The translations under genes were made by a program, and so were the position numbers. From a bacterium (lineage in GTDB: Bacteria > Cyanobacteriota > Vampirovibrionia > Gastranaerophilales > Gastranaerophilaceae): 16,223 nt of DNA. This document shows, in pieces, positions 7,886 through 14,281 of this stretch. The notes under the pieces were generated by a model. That model ran no database searches. It had not been told where the DNA came from and saw nothing but the letters and a program-made list of their open reading frames with translations. The stretch lies in NCBI GenBank assembly GCA_017541565.1, contig JAFXYU010000306.1, forward strand, positions 1-16,223. The letters run 5' to 3'. Position 1 is the stretch's first letter; each line of letters starts with the position of its first letter.

Positions 7886-8575
7886 CTACAGTGATTTATT
7901 TTTCTTTTCCTGTTTTTGGCGGAATGAACTTAATTCTTTGTCATTTTCTTTTACAAAATCAACAAACGCAGCATCTTTTGCCATAGCGGAATTTAGATAA
8001 GCCGGATATCTTTTATAAATGTACTCATACATTTTGATTAACCTTTTTGAACCTTTCGGGTGAGTGTAAGTGAAGCCCCAATCCCAAAGCGGTTCGCCAA
8101 AAATTTTGTTTCCTATAATTATGCCGGCAATCGGATTGTAGCCGGATTTTACCATATAATCCAATGCTCTAAGGTCGGATTTGTATTCGTATTTTTTATT
8201 GTTGAATGACATAGAGATGAGTTTTGCCGCACCTCCGTATGCTTCTTGTGCGTGAGCAAGTTCGTGTCCCACAACAAAAGCGAGTTCATCATCGTTTGTT
8301 ATATATGGCAGCATACCGATATTTATCAGAATGTCTTTTGTATAAGTGTTGGTTGCTGCATTCGGAACTCTCCAGTTGCGTTCGACAAACACAGGGGCGC
8401 GTTTGAGTCCGTTATCATGAATTAGTTTTCTGGCAACGGTTTGTACTTTTTGAACTTCGACATTCGTTTTTGACCAGTAATTTTCCGGCGTGACGTTAGT
8501 TTCATAGAGTAAAATTTCCGCATTTGCGGCATTGATACCCACCAAAAAAGCGAGCAAAACTAAAAATTTTTTCAT
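7886..8575 (-). CDS. Exported M48-family zinc metalloprotease
   Basis: The 229-residue product has a signal peptide (MKKFLVLLAFLVGINAANA, cleavage after about residue 19) and a peptidase M48 signature. VVGHELAHAQEAYGG gives the HExxH zinc site at residues 104-108. Glu130 in the KYEYKSDLRALDYM segment is the likely third zinc ligand, and THPKGSKRL near 171-179 corresponds to the HPxxxxR element of the family. It is short and of the periplasmic type, without the transmembrane helices of HtpX. AGGAGG seven bases upstream fixes the start at 8575. A near-perfect promoter lies at 8602-8631. It is first in a two-gene operon with 7037-7861. Family members degrade or process envelope proteins; the substrate here is unknown. 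Confidence 0.85.
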   Translation of the reverse strand: MKKFLVLLAFLVGINAANAEILLYETNVTPENYWSKTNVEVQKVQTVARKLIHDNGLKRAPVFVERNWRVPNAATNTYTKDILINIGMLPYITNDDELAFVVGHELAHAQEAYGGAAKLISMSFNNKKYEYKSDLRALDYMVKSGYNPIAGIIIGNKIFGEPLWDWGFTYTHPKGSKRLIKMYEYIYKRYPAYLNSAMAKDAAFVDFVKENDKELSSFRQKQEKKNKSL

Positions 8576-8601
8576 ATATAATCCTCCTAGCAATATTCGT
8601 G

Positions 8602-8631
8602 ATTATAATTTACTTTTATACAATTTGTCAA
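8602..8631 (-). promoter_or_regulatory. Consensus sigma-70 promoter for the M48 operon
   Basis: On the minus strand TTGACA (8631-8626) and TATAAT (8607-8602) both match the sigma-70 consensus exactly and are 18 bases apart. The transcript would start near 8595, about 20 bases before the ATG at 8575 and just upstream of its AGGAGG. Confidence 0.75.
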
Positions 8632-8670
8632 GAATATAGCCGTAAAAATATACCGGAGGTTTTTTATTGT

Positions 8671-9423
8671 TTATAATCCTTTGTAATAAAATCTGCAACT
8701 TATACCGATAACGCGTTCCTCCGATTTTTTGTAATTCCAGTTTCCGTAAAAACCTATTTTGAGGTCGTTATCAGGCATGATATTTCTTTTGTGGTAGTCA
8801 AGACTTGCTGCCGCATTATATTTGTCGGCAGAAATGCCGGCACTCCAATTATTTAGTTTATCCGTGTACCCAAAAGCAGCGCCATTATTGCTTCCTTTTT
8901 TGAATACTTCTGCGCTCGCATCGAAAGCCGGTGTGTTCACGGAATATTTGAGTCTTGTTTTTCCGTTTTGTATGTTGTGTCCAAATACCACTTCTTTTCT
9001 CGTTTTGCTGTTTTGATTAAACTTGCACCTGTATTCTGCTTTTTCACCGATTAAAATATCGTGTTTTATATTTCCTTTATCAAGTCGTGAGCAAACGTTC
9101 CAATCTTCTATACCAATAGAAACATCATCCAGTGCTTCTTTCATTTTGTGTATAAAAGGTTTGCTGTTTTCACCCGTTACGTTATATAGCGGTGTTGCTT
9201 CTTTGGGAGAAATGAATGCGCTTTGTGCAATGCTTTGAGCCATTACGTTATTCGGGTTTCCGACTTTAGGGTTTTTATGCAATATGTTATCAAGAAGTTC
9301 CTGTCCGCGTTTTTCCCAGTCTTTGCCGAACTTTTGCCAGAAAGGATGTTTTTCCAGCAAATGCTCGACATCAGCGTCGTCTGCGGCTTTTATAAACGTG
9401 TTCCATGCTTCTTTATCGGGCAT
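8671..9423 (-). CDS. Protein with helical N-terminus and beta-barrel-like C-terminus, no signal peptide
   Basis: The 250-residue protein is not recognised. Residues 1-95 are polar and helical (for example AWNTFIKAADDADVEHLLEK). From about residue 110 the sequence becomes alternating short strands with Gly/Asn turns (FGHNIQNGKTRLKYSV, FGYTDKLNNWSAGISA, IGFYGNWNYKK) and ends RVIGISCRFYYKGL, a pattern reminiscent of outer-membrane barrel hairpins. There is no signal peptide, so an ordinary exported porin is unlikely; a virion protein inserted into the envelope or a beta-helical protein are alternatives. AAGGAG eight bases before the ATG supports the start. The gene ends 95 bp upstream of the M48 gene on the same strand, but that gene has its own strong promoter. 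Confidence 0.62.
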   Translation of the reverse strand: MPDKEAWNTFIKAADDADVEHLLEKHPFWQKFGKDWEKRGQELLDNILHKNPKVGNPNNVMAQSIAQSAFISPKEATPLYNVTGENSKPFIHKMKEALDDVSIGIEDWNVCSRLDKGNIKHDILIGEKAEYRCKFNQNSKTRKEVVFGHNIQNGKTRLKYSVNTPAFDASAEVFKKGSNNGAAFGYTDKLNNWSAGISADKYNAAASLDYHKRNIMPDNDLKIGFYGNWNYKKSEERVIGISCRFYYKGL

Positions 9424-9501
9424 ACTTCTCTCCTTGTATATATAAAGTATATATTAAATAAAAAATTGCCTTTTTGTTACAAAGTTTTACACAAAATTTC
9501 T

Positions 9502-9570
9502 GTCAAAAATTACACCCGCGCTGATGGAACAAAAGTTAGGGGCTATTACAGAAGACGGGTAACATATTAG
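9502..9570 (+). pseudogene. Orphan C-terminal tag of a lost DUF6973-like gene
   Basis: These 23 codons read VKNYTRADGTKVRGYYRR plus the terminal residues and a TAG stop. They match the last 23 codons of the intact gene 11337-12035 (11967-12035) at all but four bases. Nothing upstream resembles the rest of that family and no start or ribosome site precedes it in a sensible place. It is the 3' scar of an effector gene whose body has been lost or replaced, and its near identity to the other copy implies a recent event or gene conversion. Confidence 0.8.
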
Positions 9571-9619
9571 TCTGGTGTTACGATAAAAAATCAGAAGAAA
9601 AATCTCTCTCTTTTTGTGT

Positions 9620-9625
9620 TAGTAT
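9620..9625 (+). promoter_or_regulatory. Extended -10 element suggesting a leaderless transcript
   Basis: TAGTAT preceded by TGT lies six bases before the ATG at 9632, so transcription would be expected to begin at or next to the start codon itself. No -35 and no ribosome-binding site are visible. The same TGTTAGWATC pattern occurs at 201-210 before the homologous gene. Confidence 0.4.
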
Positions 9626-9631
9626 CAATCT

Positions 9632-10159
9632 ATGAATAGATTTGTATTAAACATTTTTGGAAATGTAATAAAGTTTTCTGTAATAGTGTATATTGGTTAT
9701 ATTTTGTTAAGTACGGTATTTGTTTTTTTCTTTTCCGGTATCAACAAGACAATTAAAAACCCTGCACAATACGAAAAAGCATATACAACGGTAAGATTTA
9801 AGGAAAAAATTACACATTTTCCGAGTACAATTCCTGAAAATGCCAAGAATGTAAAAATGTATTTTTACACATCAGGTAGCAATAACGAGGTCTTTTTGCT
9901 TGAGTTTAATACAGATAAGAAATATATAGAGCAAGAATTACGAAAAAATAAATTTATTAATTTTAATTCTTCAGATAATCAAAAAATTTATCATTTCTAT
10001 AAAGGAAATGGTATCAAACCTGACGGATACAAATTTTATGTCATAGATGATGAAGAAAACAGAATTTATGCAAAACAATACTTTCCTTATTTCAGCGGTA
10101 TAGGTGTTAATGAGGACAAGGATAAAATTTTGTACTATTTCTTTTATCCGTCAGATTAA
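9632..10159 (+). CDS. Single-helix membrane protein sharing its soluble domain with 255-986
   Basis: The 175-residue product has one hydrophobic helix at residues 13-35 and a soluble domain at about 57-175, probably external. That domain aligns with the C-terminal half of the 255-986 product: ITHFPSTIPENAKNVKMY against IAHFPKEIPADAKNVQLY, KKYIEQELRKNKF against REYIQNELNKYKY, and a closing YFPY...VNE...YFFYPSD. No ribosome site precedes the ATG, but a -10 element sits six bases upstream, consistent with a leaderless message. A strong terminator (10181-10217) separates it from the DUF6973-like gene that follows. Of the four DUF6973-like genes, that one alone lacks a divergent four-helix partner upstream, so this protein may replace it. 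The family is unnamed to me. Confidence 0.72.
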   Translation: MNRFVLNIFGNVIKFSVIVYIGYILLSTVFVFFFSGINKTIKNPAQYEKAYTTVRFKEKITHFPSTIPENAKNVKMYFYTSGSNNEVFLLEFNTDKKYIEQELRKNKFINFNSSDNQKIYHFYKGNGIKPDGYKFYVIDDEENRIYAKQYFPYFSGIGVNEDKDKILYYFFYPSD

Positions 10160-10180
10160 TTAAAAATATCAAATAATAAT

Positions 10181-10217
10181 AACACACATAACACTATGTT
10201 TATGTGTGTTGTTTTCT
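10181..10217 (+). terminator. Rho-independent terminator
   Basis: AACACACATAA (10181-10191) and TTATGTGTGTT (10200-10210) form a perfect 11-bp stem with an eight-base loop, followed by GTTTTCT. It lies 21 bp after the stop of 9632-10159 and before the ribosome site of the next gene. Confidence 0.7.
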
Positions 10218-10244
10218 ATACTCAAAAATATAAAGGAGATAAAT

Positions 10245-10943
10245 ATGACATTTAAAAGATTTGAAATTAACAAGAAAACGTTTAGTGATGATGTTTTAAG
10301 GCAAACGTACAAATACCAAAAAATCTATGGTTTTGATATGAGTGGCGGAAAGCATGGAACACATAATAATGAAGCGGATGCATTTAAACATACATTTATG
10401 CAAGCCTATGCTTCATTAAGTTGGTTACGTCTTGGTGCAAAGGTAATTGGTGATTATCATGAATTTGTTGAAGGAAAAAATGATCCTGAAAAGGAACGCA
10501 ATATGGATTTGTGGAACAATTCTATAGGACGAGAAATCGCTGATGATATAAGAAAAGAATATGGAGTATTAAAAGTACAGTTTATGCCGATAGATAAACT
10601 GTGCGAAATGGCGGCTGAACGTACAATTAACAAGATGAAAAACGGAGAATTAATAACTAATCCTAATGATAAGCGAAATTATAAAAATATGATGTATGAC
10701 AGACTTCAAGATAAAGATCGCTTGTTTTATTAAGGAGAGTATTGGTTTGATATGGATGATGATGAACGTTTGAGGTATTCAGCCCATTATACGAATTACA
10801 AAAATCAGCATCAGAAGGGCATGCCTTCCAAGGCGGAATTGCAGGCAAGAGTGTTTGTTGGTGATTTGATTTATGTCAACAATTACACCCGCGCTGACGG
10901 AACAAAAGTTAACGGGTATTACCGAAGAAGGGTAAAATATTAA
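10245..10943 (+). pseudogene. DUF6973-like effector gene, copy 1, interrupted by an in-frame TAA
   Basis: This reads as a full-length family member of 233 codons, including one internal stop at 10731-10733. GHGTHNN-type and EADAFKHTFMQAY segments, DYHEFVEG and NMDLWNNSIGRE give the conserved core, and the C-terminus ends in NYTRADGTKVNGYYRR. The TAA replaces the Glu codon (GAG/GAA) present in copies 2 and 3 at FYEGEYW, so a single substitution explains it. The product would be 162 residues without the tag. The stop lies inside TAAGGAGAG, which might let a tag-only 63-residue peptide start at ATG 10752, 14 bases on. The start at 10245 follows AAAGGAG at 10232-10238; an ATG at 10206 lies inside the terminator. 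TAA, TAG and TGA-free endings elsewhere in the window give no sign of stop reassignment. Confidence 0.8.
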
Positions 10944-10950
10944 TTTTGAT

Positions 10951-11298
10951 TTAAAAATCCAATCCATGTGCAAAATAAGCAACAAATAAAAAAATAATCA
11001 CATAATTAATTATAACAAGGAAGAATACGGAAAAATTTACTGTTGTTATAGTTTTTTGGACTTTTGAATTTATACGTTTATCTTTTTTTTCTGATAGCAA
11101 ATAGTACATCAAAATTATTATGCAGGTCGGTATTGCAAATTTGTAATAAACACTGGCTCTGTACATAAATTCAATTAGTAATTGACCAACATAAGCAATA
11201 TTTGACAAGAAATATATTATAAAACCTATGTTTGCAAAAAACATAAAATAATTGAAAATATCAAGACTTATATATTCATTTGTACGAAATAGTTTCAT
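10951..11298 (-). CDS. Four-helix membrane protein, divergent partner of effector copy 2
   Basis: The 115-residue protein begins MKLFRTNEYISLDIFNYFMF and has four hydrophobic helices joined by a short charged loop (SEKKDKRINSKVQ). Two other minus-strand genes (14281-14619, 15488-15841) encode relatives with the same start pattern (MK, then S-L-D/N-I/L-FNY), the same charged loop and a Gly-x-Asp ending. The start at 11298 is chosen by this alignment; an upstream ATG at 11454 would add 52 residues overlapping the facing gene. The gene is 38 bp from the divergent effector gene 11337-12035 and 7 bp from the broken copy facing it. Small four-helix membrane proteins act as immunity proteins for some membrane-acting toxins (pore-forming colicins), so immunity is my inference; a holin is an alternative. 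Confidence 0.68.
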   Translation of the reverse strand: MKLFRTNEYISLDIFNYFMFFANIGFIIYFLSNIAYVGQLLIEFMYRASVYYKFAIPTCIIILMYYLLSEKKDKRINSKVQKTITTVNFSVFFLVIINYVIIFLFVAYFAHGLDF

Positions 11299-11336
11299 AT
11301 AAAAAATTATAGTTATTAAAATAGGAGAAATCAATA

Positions 11337-12035
11337 ATGAAAAAAAATTATATTGAAAATTTAAGAGAAGAATTAAACAGGGTAACTTTGGAATATACTT
11401 ACAAATATCAAAAAATCTATGATTTTGAAATGGGAACCGGAAAAGAGGCAACACATAATAATGATGCGGATGCGTTTAAGCACGCTTTTATGCAAGCGTA
11501 TTTAATGATGGCAAATCCAAAAAATTTTGCCAAAATTATTGGTGATTATCACGAATACATAGAAGGTTGGAATTATGATAAACGTGAAAATAACATGGAT
11601 TTGTGGAATAACGCAATAGGACGTGAAGTAGTTCATAATATAAAATCTATATTAGGGCGTGACTATGAAAAATATTCAACGAAAGAGCTTCTTGATATGG
11701 CTGCAAATCAAATTTGCCAAAAGATGCAAAAAGGAGAATTAATAACAAATCCTTTTAAAGATAAACGTCAGTATAAAAACATGGAAAAAGAACGTTTGAA
11801 AGACAGTGACCGCGTATTTTATGAGGGAGAGTATTGGGATGATATGGACGATGATGAAAGATTAAGATATTCAAATCATTACGCAAATTATAAAACACGA
11901 ATTCAAGGAAAATTCCCGTCTAAAGCGAAATTGCAGGCAAGAGCGCTTGCTGGTGATTTGATTTATGTCAACAATTATACCCGCGCTGACGGAACAAAAG
12001 TTAGGGGCTATTACAGAAGACGGGTAACATATTAA
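11337..12035 (+). CDS. DUF6973-like effector candidate, copy 2, with C-terminal YTRxDGTK tag
   Basis: This intact 232-residue family member has a helical N-terminus with TYKYQKIY (21-28) and a core of His, Asn, Asp and Glu motifs: THNNDADAFKHAFMQAY (39-55), DYHEYIEG (70-77) and NNMDLWNNAIGRE (85-97). A middle segment GELITNP...DKRQYKNM (133-149) and FYEGEYWDDMDDDERLRYS (161-179) follow. The last 23 residues form the tag (NYTRADGTKVRGYYRR). The core resembles the domain I know as DUF6973, in which paired His and acidic residues could bind a metal or form a hydrolase site; the activity is not established by sequence. No signal peptide. AGGAG precedes the ATG. It lies directly upstream of the scaffold gene, with only a weak terminator between. 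Confidence 0.78.
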   Translation: MKKNYIENLREELNRVTLEYTYKYQKIYDFEMGTGKEATHNNDADAFKHAFMQAYLMMANPKNFAKIIGDYHEYIEGWNYDKRENNMDLWNNAIGREVVHNIKSILGRDYEKYSTKELLDMAANQICQKMQKGELITNPFKDKRQYKNMEKERLKDSDRVFYEGEYWDDMDDDERLRYSNHYANYKTRIQGKFPSKAKLQARALAGDLIYVNNYTRADGTKVRGYYRRRVTY

Positions 12036-12048
12036 AAAGATTGAGATT

Positions 12049-12072
12049 TCCGGTAATGTGCCGGATTTTTTA
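12049..12072 (+). terminator. Short terminator between effector copy 2 and scaffold
   Basis: TCCGG (12049-12053) pairs with CCGGA (12061-12065) around a seven-base loop and is followed by seven T residues. The stem is short, so it may only attenuate transcription into the scaffold gene. Confidence 0.55.
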
Positions 12073-12093
12073 TTAATAAGAAAGGAAAAAATT

Positions 12094-12729
12094 ATGGAAG
12101 AAAATCAACAAACAAATTTAGCAGCAGAGCCGGAAAAATTTTCCGACAACTCTTGCGGTGTGGAAAAAACCAATCCGGAATCTGTTTCGGATGATGGCGG
12201 AAAATCCGCGCCCGATACCGGCGCAGACCCGTCAAAACTTATCTTGGGAAAGTTTAAATCTCAGGAGGATTTAATCAATGCGTATCAGCAACTGGAAAAA
12301 CTTCAGGGTTCACAATCTTCGGAGTTGGGTAATCTCAGGCAGAATGCGGTTTGGATGTCAAACATTCAGGAGGCTTGGAAACAGAGGGATGAACTTATGA
12401 ATTGTGCGAAGGAATTGCAAAGTGCCGCCCAAAAATACAATACACCCGAGTACTTTCAGGATCCGTCGTTTAAGGCTATGTATAAAGAGGCATATCTTGC
12501 GCTGGGGAAAAACCTTGATACCGACAGATTCGTGAATCTTCTTGAAGGATACGTTTCTTCCCGTTTGATGAAATATCAACAGGAAGAGTCTGCCAAAAAC
12601 GAAACAAAAAGCGCAATTGGCGGTATGAAGTTTGACAAGAACAAAGTTGCCGAACTAAAACCGACAGGAAAACGTATTGATGAAATGACTGAAGATGAGA
12701 TAAATGCGATTTTGGATAAGTATATTTAG
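12094..12729 (+). CDS. Scaffold-like head assembly protein
   Basis: The 211-residue protein is acidic, starts with a disordered Asn/Glu/Ser/Pro-rich region (about 1-45), and contains ILGKFKSQEDLINAYQQLEK (near 50-69). This motif is typical of podovirus-type scaffolding proteins, which line the procapsid interior and leave before DNA packaging. The middle is helical with charged heptads. The C-terminus ends in DEMTEDEINAILDKYI, a plausible helix-turn-helix coat-binding segment by analogy with P22. The start at 12094 has AGAAAGGAAAAA upstream; an ATG at 12058 lies inside the terminator. Its position immediately before the capsid gene fits the assignment. Confidence 0.75.
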   Translation: MEENQQTNLAAEPEKFSDNSCGVEKTNPESVSDDGGKSAPDTGADPSKLILGKFKSQEDLINAYQQLEKLQGSQSSELGNLRQNAVWMSNIQEAWKQRDELMNCAKELQSAAQKYNTPEYFQDPSFKAMYKEAYLALGKNLDTDRFVNLLEGYVSSRLMKYQQEESAKNETKSAIGGMKFDKNKVAELKPTGKRIDEMTEDEINAILDKYI

Positions 12730-12758
12730 ACAGGTTTCGGATTGTGTTGGTTGTGTTT

Positions 12759-12786
12759 GCGGCGCGGGGCTTTAGCCCCGCGCCGC
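12759..12786. repeat. Perfect 12-bp GC hairpin (REP-like)
   Basis: GCGGCGCGGGGC (12759-12770) and GCCCCGCGCCGC (12775-12786) are exact complements around TTTA. The GC-only stem is conspicuous in an AT-rich genome and resembles the GGGGCTTTAGCCCC palindromes scattered through many bacterial genomes. No T-run follows, so it is not a standard terminator. It lies between scaffold and capsid genes and could affect mRNA stability or translation between them. Confidence 0.75.
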
Positions 12787-12817
12787 TCATATTACAAAAT
12801 TAAGAAAGGAAAATTTT

Positions 12818-13708
12818 ATGTCAGGAACAAAACAAATGATTGTAAACGCCTTCAATATGGCGTTTGACAGACACTTCTATAACGAAATGGTTATAGGTCA
12901 ATTAGCACATACAGAGGCAAAAGGTGATGTTAATAAAGGTGACGAAGTTAATATCACAATGCCGAGTATTGTTTCTCTGTTTGATTATGACGGAGGCGAC
13001 CTTCCGACTGCGGAGACTGCAACCGTTTCTATTTGCAAGGTCAAATTAGACAGAGGTAAAGCCTTCCACTTTGAACTTTCAGAGATGGAGGAGAAAATGC
13101 TTGGTGCTTGTACAAATCAAGAGGAAGCAACAGGAATTGCAAAAGATTATTGCGATGATGCGATTAAACAATTTGCCGCAACGGTCGATGCCGCTTATGC
13201 AAACTTGTATACAAGAGCGGGACACTACCTTGATGACAACGGTTCTGCGATTACTTTGAGCGCTCAGAATGCAAAGGATATTTTTGCATATATGCAGGCA
13301 AAATTCCAAAGAGGTGACGGAAAAGGTCATACAAACTGGATTGACGGAAATATGTTGTGTATAATTCCGCCTGAGTATCAGTTCTTCCTCGGCAAACTTG
13401 ACGAACTTAAATACACACCTGAAGGCAAAAAAGAAATCCAAAAAGGATATATAGGTGAACTTTGCGGATGGCAGATTCTTGTATCCAATAATATCGCTCA
13501 GCCTCAGGACGGTGTATTTTATCCTTTGTTTGGGATTAAAGGTAAAACTCTTGCCGGAGGAATTTCTTCAAACCTTAATACAACTTTCTACACACCTGAA
13601 AAGAACTTTAATACTTGTTACAAAGGTTATGGTTTGTACGGAGTGGGCGCACCCAGAGCGGATTTCTTGGGAACGGTTAAGGTAAGCGCTCAATTGGCAT
13701 TATCATAG
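12818..13708 (+). CDS. Major capsid protein (HK97 fold expected)
   Basis: The 296-residue protein forms the head shell. The N-terminal arm region runs to about residue 25 and is followed by VIGQLAHTEAKGDVNKGDEV, where the Gly-Asp-x-V pattern opens the beta-rich core as in many HK97-type coat proteins. A long helix near 89-125 (SEMEEKMLGACTNQEEATGI and on) matches the spine helix. The section from about 165 to 190 (NWIDGNMLCIIPPEYQFFL) and the KGYIGELCGWQILVSNNI segment (about 208-225) match the A-domain, where capsid proteins commonly have a Val/Ile-Pro-Pro strand and a G-x-x-x-G-x-x-V/I-x-x-S-N element. It follows AAGAAAGGAAAATTTT, the same ribosome site as its neighbours. The size is small compared with the P22 coat (430). 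Confidence 0.82.
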   Translation: MSGTKQMIVNAFNMAFDRHFYNEMVIGQLAHTEAKGDVNKGDEVNITMPSIVSLFDYDGGDLPTAETATVSICKVKLDRGKAFHFELSEMEEKMLGACTNQEEATGIAKDYCDDAIKQFAATVDAAYANLYTRAGHYLDDNGSAITLSAQNAKDIFAYMQAKFQRGDGKGHTNWIDGNMLCIIPPEYQFFLGKLDELKYTPEGKKEIQKGYIGELCGWQILVSNNIAQPQDGVFYPLFGIKGKTLAGGISSNLNTTFYTPEKNFNTCYKGYGLYGVGAPRADFLGTVKVSAQLALS

Positions 13709-13739
13709 TTTATCAGAATAAATTAAGAAAGGAAAAAAT

Positions 13740-14132
13740 ATGACAAGAGATATTATAGACGTACAATATCCTGTACTTGACCATACAGAATCGGTCGCAA
13801 ATATAAAGATTACTGAAAAATCCGTTGTTGTTGCAAACGGAATTACAATCCGCGACGCATTTTCAAACAAGAATAACTCGCTCTTTATTGTGATTAATAC
13901 TACAAAAAGCGGCGGTTCTCTTTTGACCGTGAAATCGGGAAATGCTTATCCGAATTCTATGCTCGGAGATTTGGTAATTGAATTACCGCAAGGGATTTCA
14001 GCAATCCAGATTCAGGATTTGGCACGTTTCCAAACGGCGGATGATTCAATCGATTTGGATTTTGGGACAGGCTTTACCGGAACAATTTATGCTGTTGCAA
14101 AATGGGCGGGTGTAAGACCTGTGGTTGAATAA
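13740..14132 (+). CDS. Small head decoration/fibre-type protein
   Basis: The 130-residue protein lies 31 bp after the capsid gene and uses the same AAGAAAGGAAAAA ribosome site. It is strand-rich with no signal peptide: VVVANGITIRDAF, LFIVINTTKSGGSLLTVKSG, DLVIELPQGISAIQIQDL, then IDLDFGTGFTGTIYAVAKW and a terminal VRPVVE. A short beta-sandwich protein immediately downstream of the coat gene is usually a decoration protein or a head-tail spike component; this is inferred from position and strand content. A second copy of its last 19 codons lies at 15362-15421, after effector copy 3, with 38 identical bases (14076-14113 and 15365-15402). Confidence 0.65.
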   Translation: MTRDIIDVQYPVLDHTESVANIKITEKSVVVANGITIRDAFSNKNNSLFIVINTTKSGGSLLTVKSGNAYPNSMLGDLVIELPQGISAIQIQDLARFQTADDSIDLDFGTGFTGTIYAVAKWAGVRPVVE

Positions 14133-14140
14133 TCAATTAT

Positions 14141-14174
14141 AAAGCGGGAGGGGGATTTTCCCTCCTCCGCTTTT
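14141..14174 (+). terminator. Strong terminator after the decoration gene
   Basis: AAAGCGG and CCGCTTT form the base of the stem and GAGGG pairs with CCCTC above it with a two-base bulge; the loop is T-rich and TTTT ends the element. It lies nine bases after the TAA, so the scaffold-capsid-decoration unit ends here. Confidence 0.8.
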
Positions 14175-14233
14175 GGTTAAAATTAACAATTTCTCCTCCA
14201 AAAAAATGACATCTTTACATGGATATTAAGATT

Positions 14234-14281
14234 ATATAAGCAGTAGGGTAGACTTCAGTCTACCGATAATGCTGCTTATAT
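14234..14281. repeat. REP-like extended hairpin with GTAG
   Basis: An inner perfect palindrome GGTAGACT (14247-14254) / AGTCTACC (14257-14264) with a two-base loop lies inside an outer 10-bp stem (14234-14243 with 14272-14281). The tetranucleotide GTAG at 14243-14246 directly precedes the palindrome, the arrangement typical of REP elements recognised by RAYT transposases. It touches the stop codon of the minus-strand gene 14281-14619. Confidence 0.6.

Noticed and set aside
9223..9570. Plus-strand frame of 115 codons ending in the tag
   Set aside because: Its first two thirds are antisense to the 8671-9423 gene; only the last 23 codons are family sequence, so I call just the remnant.
10731..10733. 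Reassigned TAA codon as explanation for the broken copy
   Set aside because: Other genes here (for example 11337-12035, 13740-14132, 14654-15355) use TAA as their real stop, and TAG also ends genes, so recoding is unlikely.
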